The notes under the pieces: generated by a model
Told to the model about the DNA's origin: nothing
The model's database searches: none
What the model saw: only the letters and a program-made list of their open reading frames with translations
NCBI GenBank assembly: GCA_035449085.1
Contig: DAOTKE010000014.1
Span: 1-35,592 of the forward strand
Direction: 5' to 3'
Origin: DUPH01 sp035449085
Lineage (GTDB): Bacteria > Verrucomicrobiota > Kiritimatiellia > RFP12 > UBA1067
Length of the DNA: 35,592 nucleotides
Translations under genes and position numbers: made by a program
Part shown: positions 1 to 7,498 of the stretch, in pieces
Position numbering within the stretch: position 1 is the first letter of the stretch
Layout: each line of letters starts with the position of its first letter

Positions 1-25
1 TTGTTTCCGGCATTTATCTAGCTTG

Positions 26-1843
26 TCAATCGAAAAACATGGGGATAGTCCACCCCGTCAAAAACCTGAATTCGTGTACCCCGGGTTTGAGCACGCGAAT
101 CCCACGCTGGAGAAAATAGGTTGATTCTGATCCGCCCGAGTAGCTCATGGAAGACGACAGCTTGGCAATAATCTCACCATCGATCCAAAGCGCGTACACG
201 TCGGCCATGTTGACGGCGAATGTCACCACCACATTTGTTGGCGCATTGTTGCGGAAGTAGCCTTTGTAGGCCGCCATCTGGTACTGGACGGCGGACGTCC
301 AGGCTTGATAAGCGAGGTCAGGCGCATCCACTTCCGTCACCGGACAGGTGTCGAACATTTTCGTGAAGAGCGTGTTGAACTGATCATCTGAGGTGCCACC
401 GAATGCCCGCCCATGAAAATTCGTGAGTTCAGTCTGATCGACAAAGTTGGTATAAGCTCGATAAAGCCCTGCCACGGTGATGTCTCCCATGCGGCCGTAG
501 CGGACGATTCCGCCCTGCACATCAAGATGATTGGTGATTGAAATACCACCGATCAATGACACTGTCGCATCAGGGCTGTCCGATTGGGTAATGGTTCCGA
601 CAACCACCTGAGAACCCGCCACAGCGTTGGAGATCATGAGCGGGCCTTCCGCCACCACGTCGGGCAACGAGAGACTGCACCGCGTCACAACCGTACCGCT
701 CGTCCCCGTCAGCGCACCGCCACTGGCCGGCAGTGCACCATCCGCATCCAAGACCAACTTCGCATCGTTCTCCAGTATCACACCGCCCGTAAATAAATTG
801 GACGGGCAGGCAAGCCGGAGCGTCTCCCCTCTGTCCACCTTGAAACCACCCACACCACTCACAGGCCCCGTCATGGACACCGTGTTGTCAGCATCTGAAT
901 AAGCGATGACGACCGTACCATTCAACGTGACGGGTCCCGCCCATTCGTTGATGCCCGCTGTGTCCACATCGGCGCCGTTGCTGGGATACACGATCGAGCC
1001 TGGGTTCAGAACGAGCGTGTAGGGGATCGGTTTAGTGGTCTTGCGCATACCTAACTGCGAACCCGCTGCCACCGTAATCGTATAGGTGCTGTCACCGGAC
1101 CACTCCGTCGCTCCAGCCAGAAAAAGCCGCCCCTTCTGCACATTGAAATGACCGGGGGTTACGATAGCCTCACAGCGGAAATCAAACGGTCGGTCATTCG
1201 AACTCATCAAGACCGTCAAGGTATGGTCATTCAATGCCACCGTACCGCCACCAACCCCAAAATTGGCGCTCTTGGTGCCGACCGTGGTGTCGCCGGCCAG
1301 TTCAATGCGGCTTCCCTTCTCAATCGGATAATACTGCTGTTGGGTGCCAGCGTTATAATAGGCCCCCGCGCCATCGGGGCCTGAGCCGATCAATGTTAAT
1401 ACCTCGCCCTTTGCAAACCGGATTACATCTCTTGTGCCACTGCTCACATGCAGAGCCGCACCATTCGAGACGACCGTGCCGCCATCCGCAGTACCGAGGG
1501 CACCGGGATCAACCGCCAGCCAGATGCCTTCCTCGATGCGGATCTCGCCCGCGAACGTCCCCATCACAGCACCGGCGGTCACCGTCCCCGAGCCACGCTT
1601 TACGAAAGCCAAGCCTTCCGCGGCGGTGACATCGTCTTCAACAATCGTATAGGCTCCCTCCGTTTCAATCGTATAGGTGCCCGCCTCGGTATCAATCACA
1701 CCGCCAGGCTCCGCCAACACAGGCAAGGCGATCGGAAACAAAGCAAGGACAAGTCCCCAGGCCTTCCCCACCCTCTTCTCACGCCAAAGGGGAATGAAGT
1801 TGCAGTTCGGTACCAGCCTACAGTGAGCGATCAGTCCTTTCAT
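26..1843 (-). CDS. Secreted autotransporter-like beta-helix protein
   Basis: 605 aa. The ATG at 1843 is chosen because AAGGAGG lies about 8 nt upstream. The N-terminus has a long charged n-region, then a hydrophobic stretch (about residues 28-43) ending in LPVLAEP, which looks like a signal peptide. The body is low-complexity, rich in G, T, V and N, with short beta-strand repeats such as GTVVSNGAALHVSSGT and VTLNGTVVIAY. This is the pattern of autotransporter-associated/passenger beta-helix proteins. No catalytic motif was recognised and no C-terminal barrel or sorting signal is visible. The protein ends abruptly in PMFFD at a TGA, so it may be truncated relative to its relatives. It is probably exported or surface-located. 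The function is unknown. Confidence 0.75.
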   Translation of the reverse strand: MKGLIAHCRLVPNCNFIPLWREKRVGKAWGLVLALFPIALPVLAEPGGVIDTEAGTYTIETEGAYTIVEDDVTAAEGLAFVKRGSGTVTAGAVMGTFAGEIRIEEGIWLAVDPGALGTADGGTVVSNGAALHVSSGTRDVIRFAKGEVLTLIGSGPDGAGAYYNAGTQQQYYPIEKGSRIELAGDTTVGTKSANFGVGGGTVALNDHTLTVLMSSNDRPFDFRCEAIVTPGHFNVQKGRLFLAGATEWSGDSTYTITVAAGSQLGMRKTTKPIPYTLVLNPGSIVYPSNGADVDTAGINEWAGPVTLNGTVVIAYSDADNTVSMTGPVSGVGGFKVDRGETLRLACPSNLFTGGVILENDAKLVLDADGALPASGGALTGTSGTVVTRCSLSLPDVVAEGPLMISNAVAGSQVVVGTITQSDSPDATVSLIGGISITNHLDVQGGIVRYGRMGDITVAGLYRAYTNFVDQTELTNFHGRAFGGTSDDQFNTLFTKMFDTCPVTEVDAPDLAYQAWTSAVQYQMAAYKGYFRNNAPTNVVVTFAVNMADVYALWIDGEIIAKLSSSMSYSGGSESTYFLQRGIRVLKPGVHEFRFLTGWTIPMFFD

Positions 1844-2159
1844 CCTCTTTCCCTCCTTAAGAATTTCCAGTAGAGATTTCCACTAGCATCCAATACGACC
1901 GAGCGGAAAAATTCTCCGACACTCCAGTCCCATGTGGTCTTTATTGTGCGGAGAGTGGTAAAAGTCAACCATAAAGACAAAATTTTTAAAAAAACAGCCA
2001 TCCCCGCTTGCCCTCGGGCCAGATCGTCCGAGGCAACCCACAGACATAACAGACTCCACGGCTTCATGCCCCGCTCTCCTCGCGGCCCGCTCCTCGGCCG
2101 ACCCCTTCGCGGCGATCGTCAAGGCGGGCGAACAGCCCCGCAGCACACCACGCGGGGAG

Positions 2160-2230
2160 GGGCAAGCGTTTGCTTGCCCGGGACGAGCGGACGCTCGTCC
2201 CTCCCGTTGGGGCGTCGTGGTCACGACGCC
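2160..2230. repeat. Three tandem perfect hairpins
   Basis: Three adjacent perfect inverted repeats. GGGCAAGC (2160-2167) pairs with 2172-2179 around a 4-nt loop. GGGACGAGCG (2180-2189) pairs with 2192-2201 around 2 nt. GGCGTCGTG (2211-2219) pairs with 2222-2230 around 2 nt. The compact layout resembles dispersed palindromic (REP-like) elements. It lies downstream of the 1256-aa gene, so it could also serve as a transcript end or RNA-stability element. There is no U-tract for a classical terminator. Confidence 0.75.
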
Positions 2231-2235
2231 GGATT

Positions 2236-2303
2236 TCGAGGGAATCGAGAGAATCGAAAGATTCGATTGAATCGATTCCCTCGATTTTTTTTCGATTCTC
2301 TCG
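2236..2303. repeat. ATCGA/GATTC repeat, copy A
   Basis: A tract built from TCGA(T/A)TC-type words. Its outer arm TCGAGAGAATCGAAA is an inverted match to the 3' arm TTTCGATTCTCTCGA (2289-2303), so it can form a long hairpin. It lies about 85-150 nt past the stop of the 1256-aa gene and belongs to the same family as the tracts near 6061, 6919, 8727 and 10044. Confidence 0.75.
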
Positions 2304-2387
2304 AACGGCCAAAAGCTCCCTCACTGCCCGGCTTCCGTATCCCGCACGCCCTAAAACTCGGGATACCCCATGGTGCCGCAGGGAGAC

Positions 2388-5300
2388 TCACGGCGCCACT
2401 TTCCGCACTCGGTAGAAGCGAGTGGACTGCCCCGTCTGCGTGTCGCGGTACTGCAGCACGCCGTTCGTGACCGCCGTCTGGCGACTCGCGCCGAACTCGC
2501 CACCGTTGTCCGGCGCGTTTTCCCAAGGCCCCGCCAGCGATGCGGCCGCCTCCACCTGATACACACTCCCGGCTTTGGCGTTCCACGTCACGTTCATCAC
2601 GTAGGCGTCAGTCCCGTCCGCCGCCACGATCTTGAAGACGTCCGTCGCGCTGTTGGGGTCGGTGCCTGCGGCCAGTTCGTTCGCATCTTCCGCGCCGTCG
2701 CCGTCGCTGTCTTTGAACAACGGATTCGTGCCGTGCGTGTTCACTTCGGCGTAGTCTCCGAGCCCGTCCCCGTCCGTGTCCGCCAGATCGGTCCGCGTGC
2801 CGAGCCGCTGCTCCTCGCCGTCCAGCAGCCCGTCGCCGTCCGAGTCGAGGCTGGTCATCACCTGCACCGCCGCCGTGTTGTTCGCCTCCTCGATCTCCCC
2901 CACCCCGTTGGTCGGATCGACCGCGATGTAGACCACCTCGAACGCCGAGGTGAAGACCGTCCCGGACATGTCCCAGCGGAAGCCCGCGTCGTACACGCCG
3001 TTCGTGCCGAAAACCAGCGCACCCAGCGTGTCGGCCGCCAGCAGCTCGCCCTCCGGCGCCCCGCGCCGGAAGGTCACCTGCGTGCCTTCCGCCACCGGCA
3101 CGGCGCCCTCGTTCATCACGCTGGCGCTGAGCAGCCGAACGTGGGTCGTCTCGTTCATCGCGGAAGCGCCCTCCACCGACAGGTCGGGCATCAGCGCGGC
3201 CAATGTGGCCGTATTGTTCGCCCGGTTGCGGTCGTCGGTCTCCAGTCCCGGATCGGCCACCGCATGGAGCACCACGTTGCTGAGCGCCTCGGGAATCGTC
3301 CATGCCACGGTCACCACCTCGGAAGTCCCGCCCAAAACCCGCGCCACGCGCTGCGTCTCCCCAATCAACGCGCCGCCCGCCGCCGGGTCGCCCGCGTACA
3401 CGCACACCGCCAGATTCGTCACCGGTAAGTCTCCCCGGTTTTCGACCACCACATTCACATCCACGCTTTCCCCGAATACCACCGCGTTCGTCGACAACGT
3501 GACTCCGTTGTCCGCCACCGCCGGATCAGAGCCCACCGGATGATCCAGCACGCACAGGTCCGCCGCCCCGAAGACCGGCACGCCGTTCGTGTCCTGTTCC
3601 ACCGCCACCTTGGTGTAGGCCAGCCGCAGCCGCCCGTCCGCGCCGAACGCGCCGTTGAAGCCACGCTCCAATGCCGGATCTTCCAGCAGCCGCACGCCCC
3701 GGCTCCACACGCCCTGCGCCGGATCATAGTTCAGGATATGCGGGTCAGAGGCGGCCACCCCCTCGGCACCCGCGTCCTGCCAGACACAGGCCAACTGCCC
3801 GTCCGGCCCGCTCATCAGCTTGAAATCCTGCGCCGTACTGCCGCTCCCGACCTCGCCCGCCACGGCCTGTTCCGCCAGCGCCAGCCCCTTGGCGGAGACG
3901 ATGCTGCCGTCCCGGTACCACACCACCAGCAGCGAACCGTCGGCCTGATAGCGCACGTACGGCCGTGTGTCCTGCACCGCGTCGCTGGTCAGCCGCACAT
4001 ACGGCCCCCACTGACTGCCGTTGAACGTGCAGCCATAAAGTTCCTGATCCTCCCGCGTCGCGAGGTCACCGTCCCCGTCCATTGAAAAGACCAGCGCGGA
4101 CTGCGCACCGTCGTACGCAAGATCGAGATAGGTGATCGTCCCGAGGTTCACCGCCACGTAGTCTTCCTCCGACCACACGCCGCCGATGCGCCGGGCGAAG
4201 AGCATGCGGTTGGGCTCGTCCGGCGTGCCCGTCGGATTCAGATCGCGGTTGCGTATCCACGCGGCCATCGCGCTGCCGTCCGCCGCCGCCGACAGCGCGG
4301 GACTGTGGTCCAGATATCCGTTCGCCGTCAGATTCCGGCACGTCCAGACGCCCGTCGCGGGATCGCGCTCGCCCGCCGCGATCTCCAGTCCGGCCAGCGC
4401 TTCGTCCAGCGCCGCGCCGTTGGTCAGGGCGGCGCGGCCGTTCGCCCACACGGCCAGCAGCGTGCCGTCCGGCAGCGCGGCCGCCTGCGGCGCGAAATCG
4501 CCCGTGCCGTCGTCCCACACCGGCGCGGCGGCGGACCACCCCTCGCCCGCGTTGAAGACATCCACCAGCTCGGTGCGGTTCTCGGCCAGCCGCCCGGCGT
4601 TGTCCCGCACGTACAGCACATGGTTCGTCGCCCCGGCCGTGACCACCGCCGGCTCGGGATACGGGTAGCCGTCCGTCACCAGCGTCGTCTCCGTCCCTCC
4701 GGTCAGCGCCAAGATGCGCGCGGCGGGCCGCTCCGCCAGCGCCAGCTTCATCGCCCCGCCCCGGCTCAGATAGTCGCGCCCCAACGGCCGGAACGAACGC
4801 GTGTCGAGATCGGTCAGGCTCGGCATCGCGCCATCCGGCGCGAGCGCGAACGGCGAAGCCAGTCCCTGCGGGTTCAAACCCTCCGGATAAATCCAATAGG
4901 TTCCCGACCAGATGTCGTACTCGCTTGATGTCCAGCCGAGCAGCACTCCCCGACCGCCTATCTTACCTTTGAGCCCCAGTTTCTCGCAGATCGTCGGCGG
5001 CCCGCCCCGCACATCAAGCAAACCGTAGACACCGCCGTACGCCTCGAATGCGAGAAGACGGCTTGCACCCAATCCGACCACGATCTGGATTTTCGGAAAC
5101 GCTTGGCTGGAGAACCGGAAATCCGCCCCCGGCTCCGCGTCCGGCGACAATGACGTGAGCTGATACGAGAAGAAAGCGTCAACGCCGAATTCAAGCAGCC
5201 CGTAAAGCGGGTATGGCAGAAAGTAGGCTTCCGGTGTTTTCGATTGGGCATAAACATCCAGCCCCAGCCACGTCTGCGACATCCTCCATGCGCCACGCTG

Positions 5301-6158
5301 CTGATCCCAAACGGAAATCAATTCGCCCTGAGCGTACAAACCCATGCTGAAGCGACCGGCCTTCCCGAACGTCCCGTCAGGTTTCCGCGACTGAGTGTCG
5401 TTCAGCTTGACGTCTCCCTTGCCCCCGATCGCCGGCTTGACGCTCAGGGTGCCAGAACTGCCGCTGACCTTGACCGAAACCTTGAATGAGGGCGCGATCG
5501 CCATCTCCTCGCCAGACAAATACGGCACGTTCTTCCCCAGCGTCAACGAACCGCTGATGGCTTTGAACGGCGTGAAGTCCAAAGAAGGCGTGCTGTAGGT
5601 CAGCTCATGGTTCAGCGGCAGAGATGCCTCGGCATGAAGAACCTCCCCAAACACCGGAGGTTTAGGCGCCACGTCGAAGTTCGCCCGGAAGGCGGGCGAG
5701 CGCGTGCCGTCCGCCGCCACGGCCACGACCTCCAGCCTGCCGCCCGCGCCGAGCGCGCCGACATCGAGCGTCTTCGCGTAGCCCAGCCCGTTGTTGGCCC
5801 CGTTGAACTCCAGCCGCGCGGGCGTCGCGCCGCCCCACTCCACCTGCGCCGTGAACGCCACCGGCAACGCCACGCCCGCCAGAAAATACACATGCCGCCC
5901 CGCCCCGCCGTACGGCCCGTCGCACCAGCGGCTCGACACGCCCGTGACCCGCACGTTCGCCGCCGCCCGCGTGTCCACGCGGAACGCCGCCGACTGCGCT
6001 GAATCGGAGCCGGCGTGCGCCGCGACGGCAGCGAACAGCGCCGCGGCGACGAGGCCGGCTCTCGATAGAATCGAGGGAATCGATCGATTCGACTGAATCG
6101 ATTCCTTCGATTTTCTCGATTCCCTCGATTCCCTCGAAAAATCCCAAAAACCTCTCAT
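2388..6158 (-). CDS. Large secreted CARDB/thrombospondin type 3 protein
   Basis: 1256 aa, starting at the ATG at 6158-6156. This ATG overlaps the TGA of the upstream accessory gene as ATGA, which suggests translational coupling. Residues about 8-33 (SRESRESRKSKES and following) are encoded by a copy of the ATCGA repeat. A hydrophobic signal peptide (GLVAAALFAAVAAHAG) follows at about 35-50. The middle has propeller-like or Asp-box-like segments (for example AWVWDD-type and DGSLLVVWYRDG). About residues 900-1095 look like two CARDB-type Ig-like domains (VNVVVENRGDLPVTNL). About 1105-1167 hold thrombospondin type 3 calcium-binding repeats (DSDGDGLLDGEE, DTDGDGLGDYAE, DSDGDGAEDANE). A C-terminal beta domain (WNAKAGSVYQVEAAASLAGPW) resembles those ending many Verrucomicrobiota exported proteins. 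It is a likely surface or extracellular structural/adhesive protein. No enzyme motif was recognised. Confidence 0.82.
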   Translation of the reverse strand: MRGFWDFSRESRESRKSKESIQSNRSIPSILSRAGLVAAALFAAVAAHAGSDSAQSAAFRVDTRAAANVRVTGVSSRWCDGPYGGAGRHVYFLAGVALPVAFTAQVEWGGATPARLEFNGANNGLGYAKTLDVGALGAGGRLEVVAVAADGTRSPAFRANFDVAPKPPVFGEVLHAEASLPLNHELTYSTPSLDFTPFKAISGSLTLGKNVPYLSGEEMAIAPSFKVSVKVSGSSGTLSVKPAIGGKGDVKLNDTQSRKPDGTFGKAGRFSMGLYAQGELISVWDQQRGAWRMSQTWLGLDVYAQSKTPEAYFLPYPLYGLLEFGVDAFFSYQLTSLSPDAEPGADFRFSSQAFPKIQIVVGLGASRLLAFEAYGGVYGLLDVRGGPPTICEKLGLKGKIGGRGVLLGWTSSEYDIWSGTYWIYPEGLNPQGLASPFALAPDGAMPSLTDLDTRSFRPLGRDYLSRGGAMKLALAERPAARILALTGGTETTLVTDGYPYPEPAVVTAGATNHVLYVRDNAGRLAENRTELVDVFNAGEGWSAAAPVWDDGTGDFAPQAAALPDGTLLAVWANGRAALTNGAALDEALAGLEIAAGERDPATGVWTCRNLTANGYLDHSPALSAAADGSAMAAWIRNRDLNPTGTPDEPNRMLFARRIGGVWSEEDYVAVNLGTITYLDLAYDGAQSALVFSMDGDGDLATREDQELYGCTFNGSQWGPYVRLTSDAVQDTRPYVRYQADGSLLVVWYRDGSIVSAKGLALAEQAVAGEVGSGSTAQDFKLMSGPDGQLACVWQDAGAEGVAASDPHILNYDPAQGVWSRGVRLLEDPALERGFNGAFGADGRLRLAYTKVAVEQDTNGVPVFGAADLCVLDHPVGSDPAVADNGVTLSTNAVVFGESVDVNVVVENRGDLPVTNLAVCVYAGDPAAGGALIGETQRVARVLGGTSEVVTVAWTIPEALSNVVLHAVADPGLETDDRNRANNTATLAALMPDLSVEGASAMNETTHVRLLSASVMNEGAVPVAEGTQVTFRRGAPEGELLAADTLGALVFGTNGVYDAGFRWDMSGTVFTSAFEVVYIAVDPTNGVGEIEEANNTAAVQVMTSLDSDGDGLLDGEEQRLGTRTDLADTDGDGLGDYAEVNTHGTNPLFKDSDGDGAEDANELAAGTDPNSATDVFKIVAADGTDAYVMNVTWNAKAGSVYQVEAAASLAGPWENAPDNGGEFGASRQTAVTNGVLQYRDTQTGQSTRFYRVRKVAP
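6061..6138. repeat. ATCGA/GATTC repeat, copy B
   Basis: A tract of ATCGA, GATTC and CCCTCGATT words at the 5' end of the 1256-aa gene. It is read in frame as Ser/Arg/Glu/Lys-rich residues just before the signal peptide. A 9-bp unit (TCGATTCCC-like) gives the SRE/SRK tripeptide periodicity. Confidence 0.8.
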
Positions 6159-6901
6159 TTCCCGCCCTCCACTTCCCGTACGCCCTTGCACTCCGGATAC
6201 CCCGTGCAGCCCCAGAATTCCCTGCCCGCGTTCTTCCCGCTCTTGGCCTTTCTTCTTGCCATCGGCTTGCCGCACTCCGGACACACCGGCGCGCCCTGCT
6301 GCTGCGCCCGCGCCTCCACCCGGATGCCCGTCAGCTTTTCCCGGAACCCGCCCTCCTCCTTGAAGGTCTCGCCCTGCGACTCCATCTGGCGGTTGAGCAT
6401 GTGGATCACCCGCGCGATCAGGATCAGCAGCGCGTTCGCCATCGTCTCGTCGCTGTCGGCGTCGAGCCACTCCGCGAACTTCCGCTTCTGCGCCAGAATG
6501 TGCGCGCAGGCATCGTGTACAACGTCTTCCCCGTAAGAGGGCGGGTCCAGCCGCACCGCGTACACCGCCCGCGCCTCAGGCGTCTCCTTGCCCCATGGCG
6601 CCTTTTCCTGCTGCAAGAGCCAATTCAGGTAGTCGCCCGCCAGCTCCGCCAGGCTCGACCGCGCCACGTCCGTGAGGCGCATCTCGGTCTCTTTCGAGGT
6701 CGCCCGCCGCGCCGAGCCCTCGGCGATGTTGGCGCAGCCCGAGCGCGCCGCCTGCGTCATCTGGTCGTATTGCCTTCCGCACGGGTCGTTCGTGCGGTTC
6801 AGGAACCGCCGGCAGAACCGCTGCGTCCCGAGCTGCACGATGTTGGCCAGAATCCACGAATCCAGCCGGAAGTACCCGCCGGTGCCGCCGAACATGCTCA
6901 T
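6155..6901 (-). CDS. Avd-like four-helix-bundle protein with C4 zinc finger
   Basis: 248 aa. The start at 6901 is supported by AAAGGAG about 7 nt upstream. Residues about 10-175 are helical and match the S23/Avd-like four-helix-bundle pattern, including the signature around 59-88 (IAEGSARRATSKETEM then LAEL). The C-terminus (207-240) carries a topoisomerase I-type C4 zinc finger: Cys207, Cys210, Cys232 and Cys238, with FWGC and YPECKG. Known of the family: Avd proteins of DGRs are four-helix bundles that bind the RT and the TR RNA. I infer this is the Avd counterpart, with the zinc finger adding nucleic-acid binding. It overlaps the next gene by ATGA. A four-helix protein unrelated to the DGR is possible, but the position argues against it. 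Confidence 0.85.
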   Translation of the reverse strand: MSMFGGTGGYFRLDSWILANIVQLGTQRFCRRFLNRTNDPCGRQYDQMTQAARSGCANIAEGSARRATSKETEMRLTDVARSSLAELAGDYLNWLLQQEKAPWGKETPEARAVYAVRLDPPSYGEDVVHDACAHILAQKRKFAEWLDADSDETMANALLILIARVIHMLNRQMESQGETFKEEGGFREKLTGIRVEARAQQQGAPVCPECGKPMARRKAKSGKNAGREFWGCTGYPECKGVREVEGGK

Positions 6902-6918
6902 GTCGCGCTCCTTTGTTT

Positions 6919-6998
6919 ATCGAAAGAATCGAGGGAATCGAAAGATTCGATTGATTCGATTCCGTCGATTATCTCGATTCCCTCGATTCACTCGATTT
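6919..6998. repeat. ATCGA/GATTC repeat, copy C
   Basis: An 80-bp tract between the HRDC gene and the four-helix-bundle gene. It is nearly identical to copy E (10044-10121) over most of its length: both contain CGAAAGAATCGAGGGAATCG and, later, TCCGTCGATTATCTCGATTC. It encodes the last residues (SSESRESR) and the TAA stop (6969-6971) of the HRDC protein. Confidence 0.85.
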
Positions 6999-7454
6999 TC
7001 CCGCCGTCTCCCCAAAAACCGTTCCCGGCGCGGCCGCCATCTCGGCCACAAAATCCGCGCCGTACTTCGCGATCCGGGCGTCTCCGATGCCTTCGATCTT
7101 CCGCAGTTCTTCCGGCGCGGTCACCCGCAGCCGCACCATCTCCGCCAACTGCTCGTTCGTCATCACCGTGTAGACCTGCACGCCGTCGCTCTCGGCCAAT
7201 TCCTTGCGTTTCCGCCTGAGCCGCGAAAAGACCTCGAAGTCCGCAGGGCTCAGCGCCTCGCGGTAGTCCACCTTCGGCGGATTCCTTGCCGTGTCCCGCC
7301 CGCCCTCCAGCCACTCCACGCAGAAGGCCCAGCCCGTCCGCGCGAAGACCCGCTCCACGCCCAGCACGCGCTTTGAGCGCAGGAAGGCGTTCAGCGCCTC
7401 CTGCGCCTCGCCGCCGTCCCCCAGCGGGACGAAAAATGTCCGATACTGTGCCAT
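6969..7454 (-). CDS. HRDC-domain DGR accessory protein
   Basis: 161 aa, start ATG at 7454. Residues 1-60 form a small domain (QYRTFFVPLGDG, FCVEWLEGG). From about residue 85 a helical HRDC domain follows, with its typical end TNEQLAEMVRLRV, ELRKIEGIGDARIAKYGADF (about 115-140). HRDC domains bind single-stranded or structured nucleic acid in RecQ helicases and RNase D. Stand-alone HRDC proteins have been reported as alternative accessory proteins in DGR loci. It lies 44 bp after the RT stop. The last residues and stop are provided by the ATCGA repeat, so the tail may vary between relatives. No strong Shine-Dalgarno is visible, so it may depend on translation of the RT. Confidence 0.85.
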   Translation of the reverse strand: MAQYRTFFVPLGDGGEAQEALNAFLRSKRVLGVERVFARTGWAFCVEWLEGGRDTARNPPKVDYREALSPADFEVFSRLRRKRKELAESDGVQVYTVMTNEQLAEMVRLRVTAPEELRKIEGIGDARIAKYGADFVAEMAAAPGTVFGETAGKSSESRESR

Positions 7455-7498
7455 TGTTCAATAAAGGCGACCTGAAGCCTTCGCGTCCGCTACCAGCG

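Larger units (their letters stand above)
1844..2387. other. Intergenic region with hairpins and repeat
   Basis: 544 bp between two minus-strand genes. The part next to 1843 (about 1850-2000) is AT-richer and presumably holds the promoter of the beta-helix gene. The middle and far parts hold three consecutive perfect hairpins (2160-2230) and one copy of the ATCGA/GATTC repeat (2236-2303); both are listed separately. Open frames across it on both strands have no recognisable protein content, and I do not call a gene here. Confidence 0.6.

Noticed and set aside
6159..6470. Upstream extension of the 1256-aa protein to 6470
   Set aside because: It would overlap the zinc-finger coding part of the four-helix-bundle gene in another frame and has shadow-like composition. 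The ATGA-overlapping ATG at 6158 precedes a credible signal peptide.
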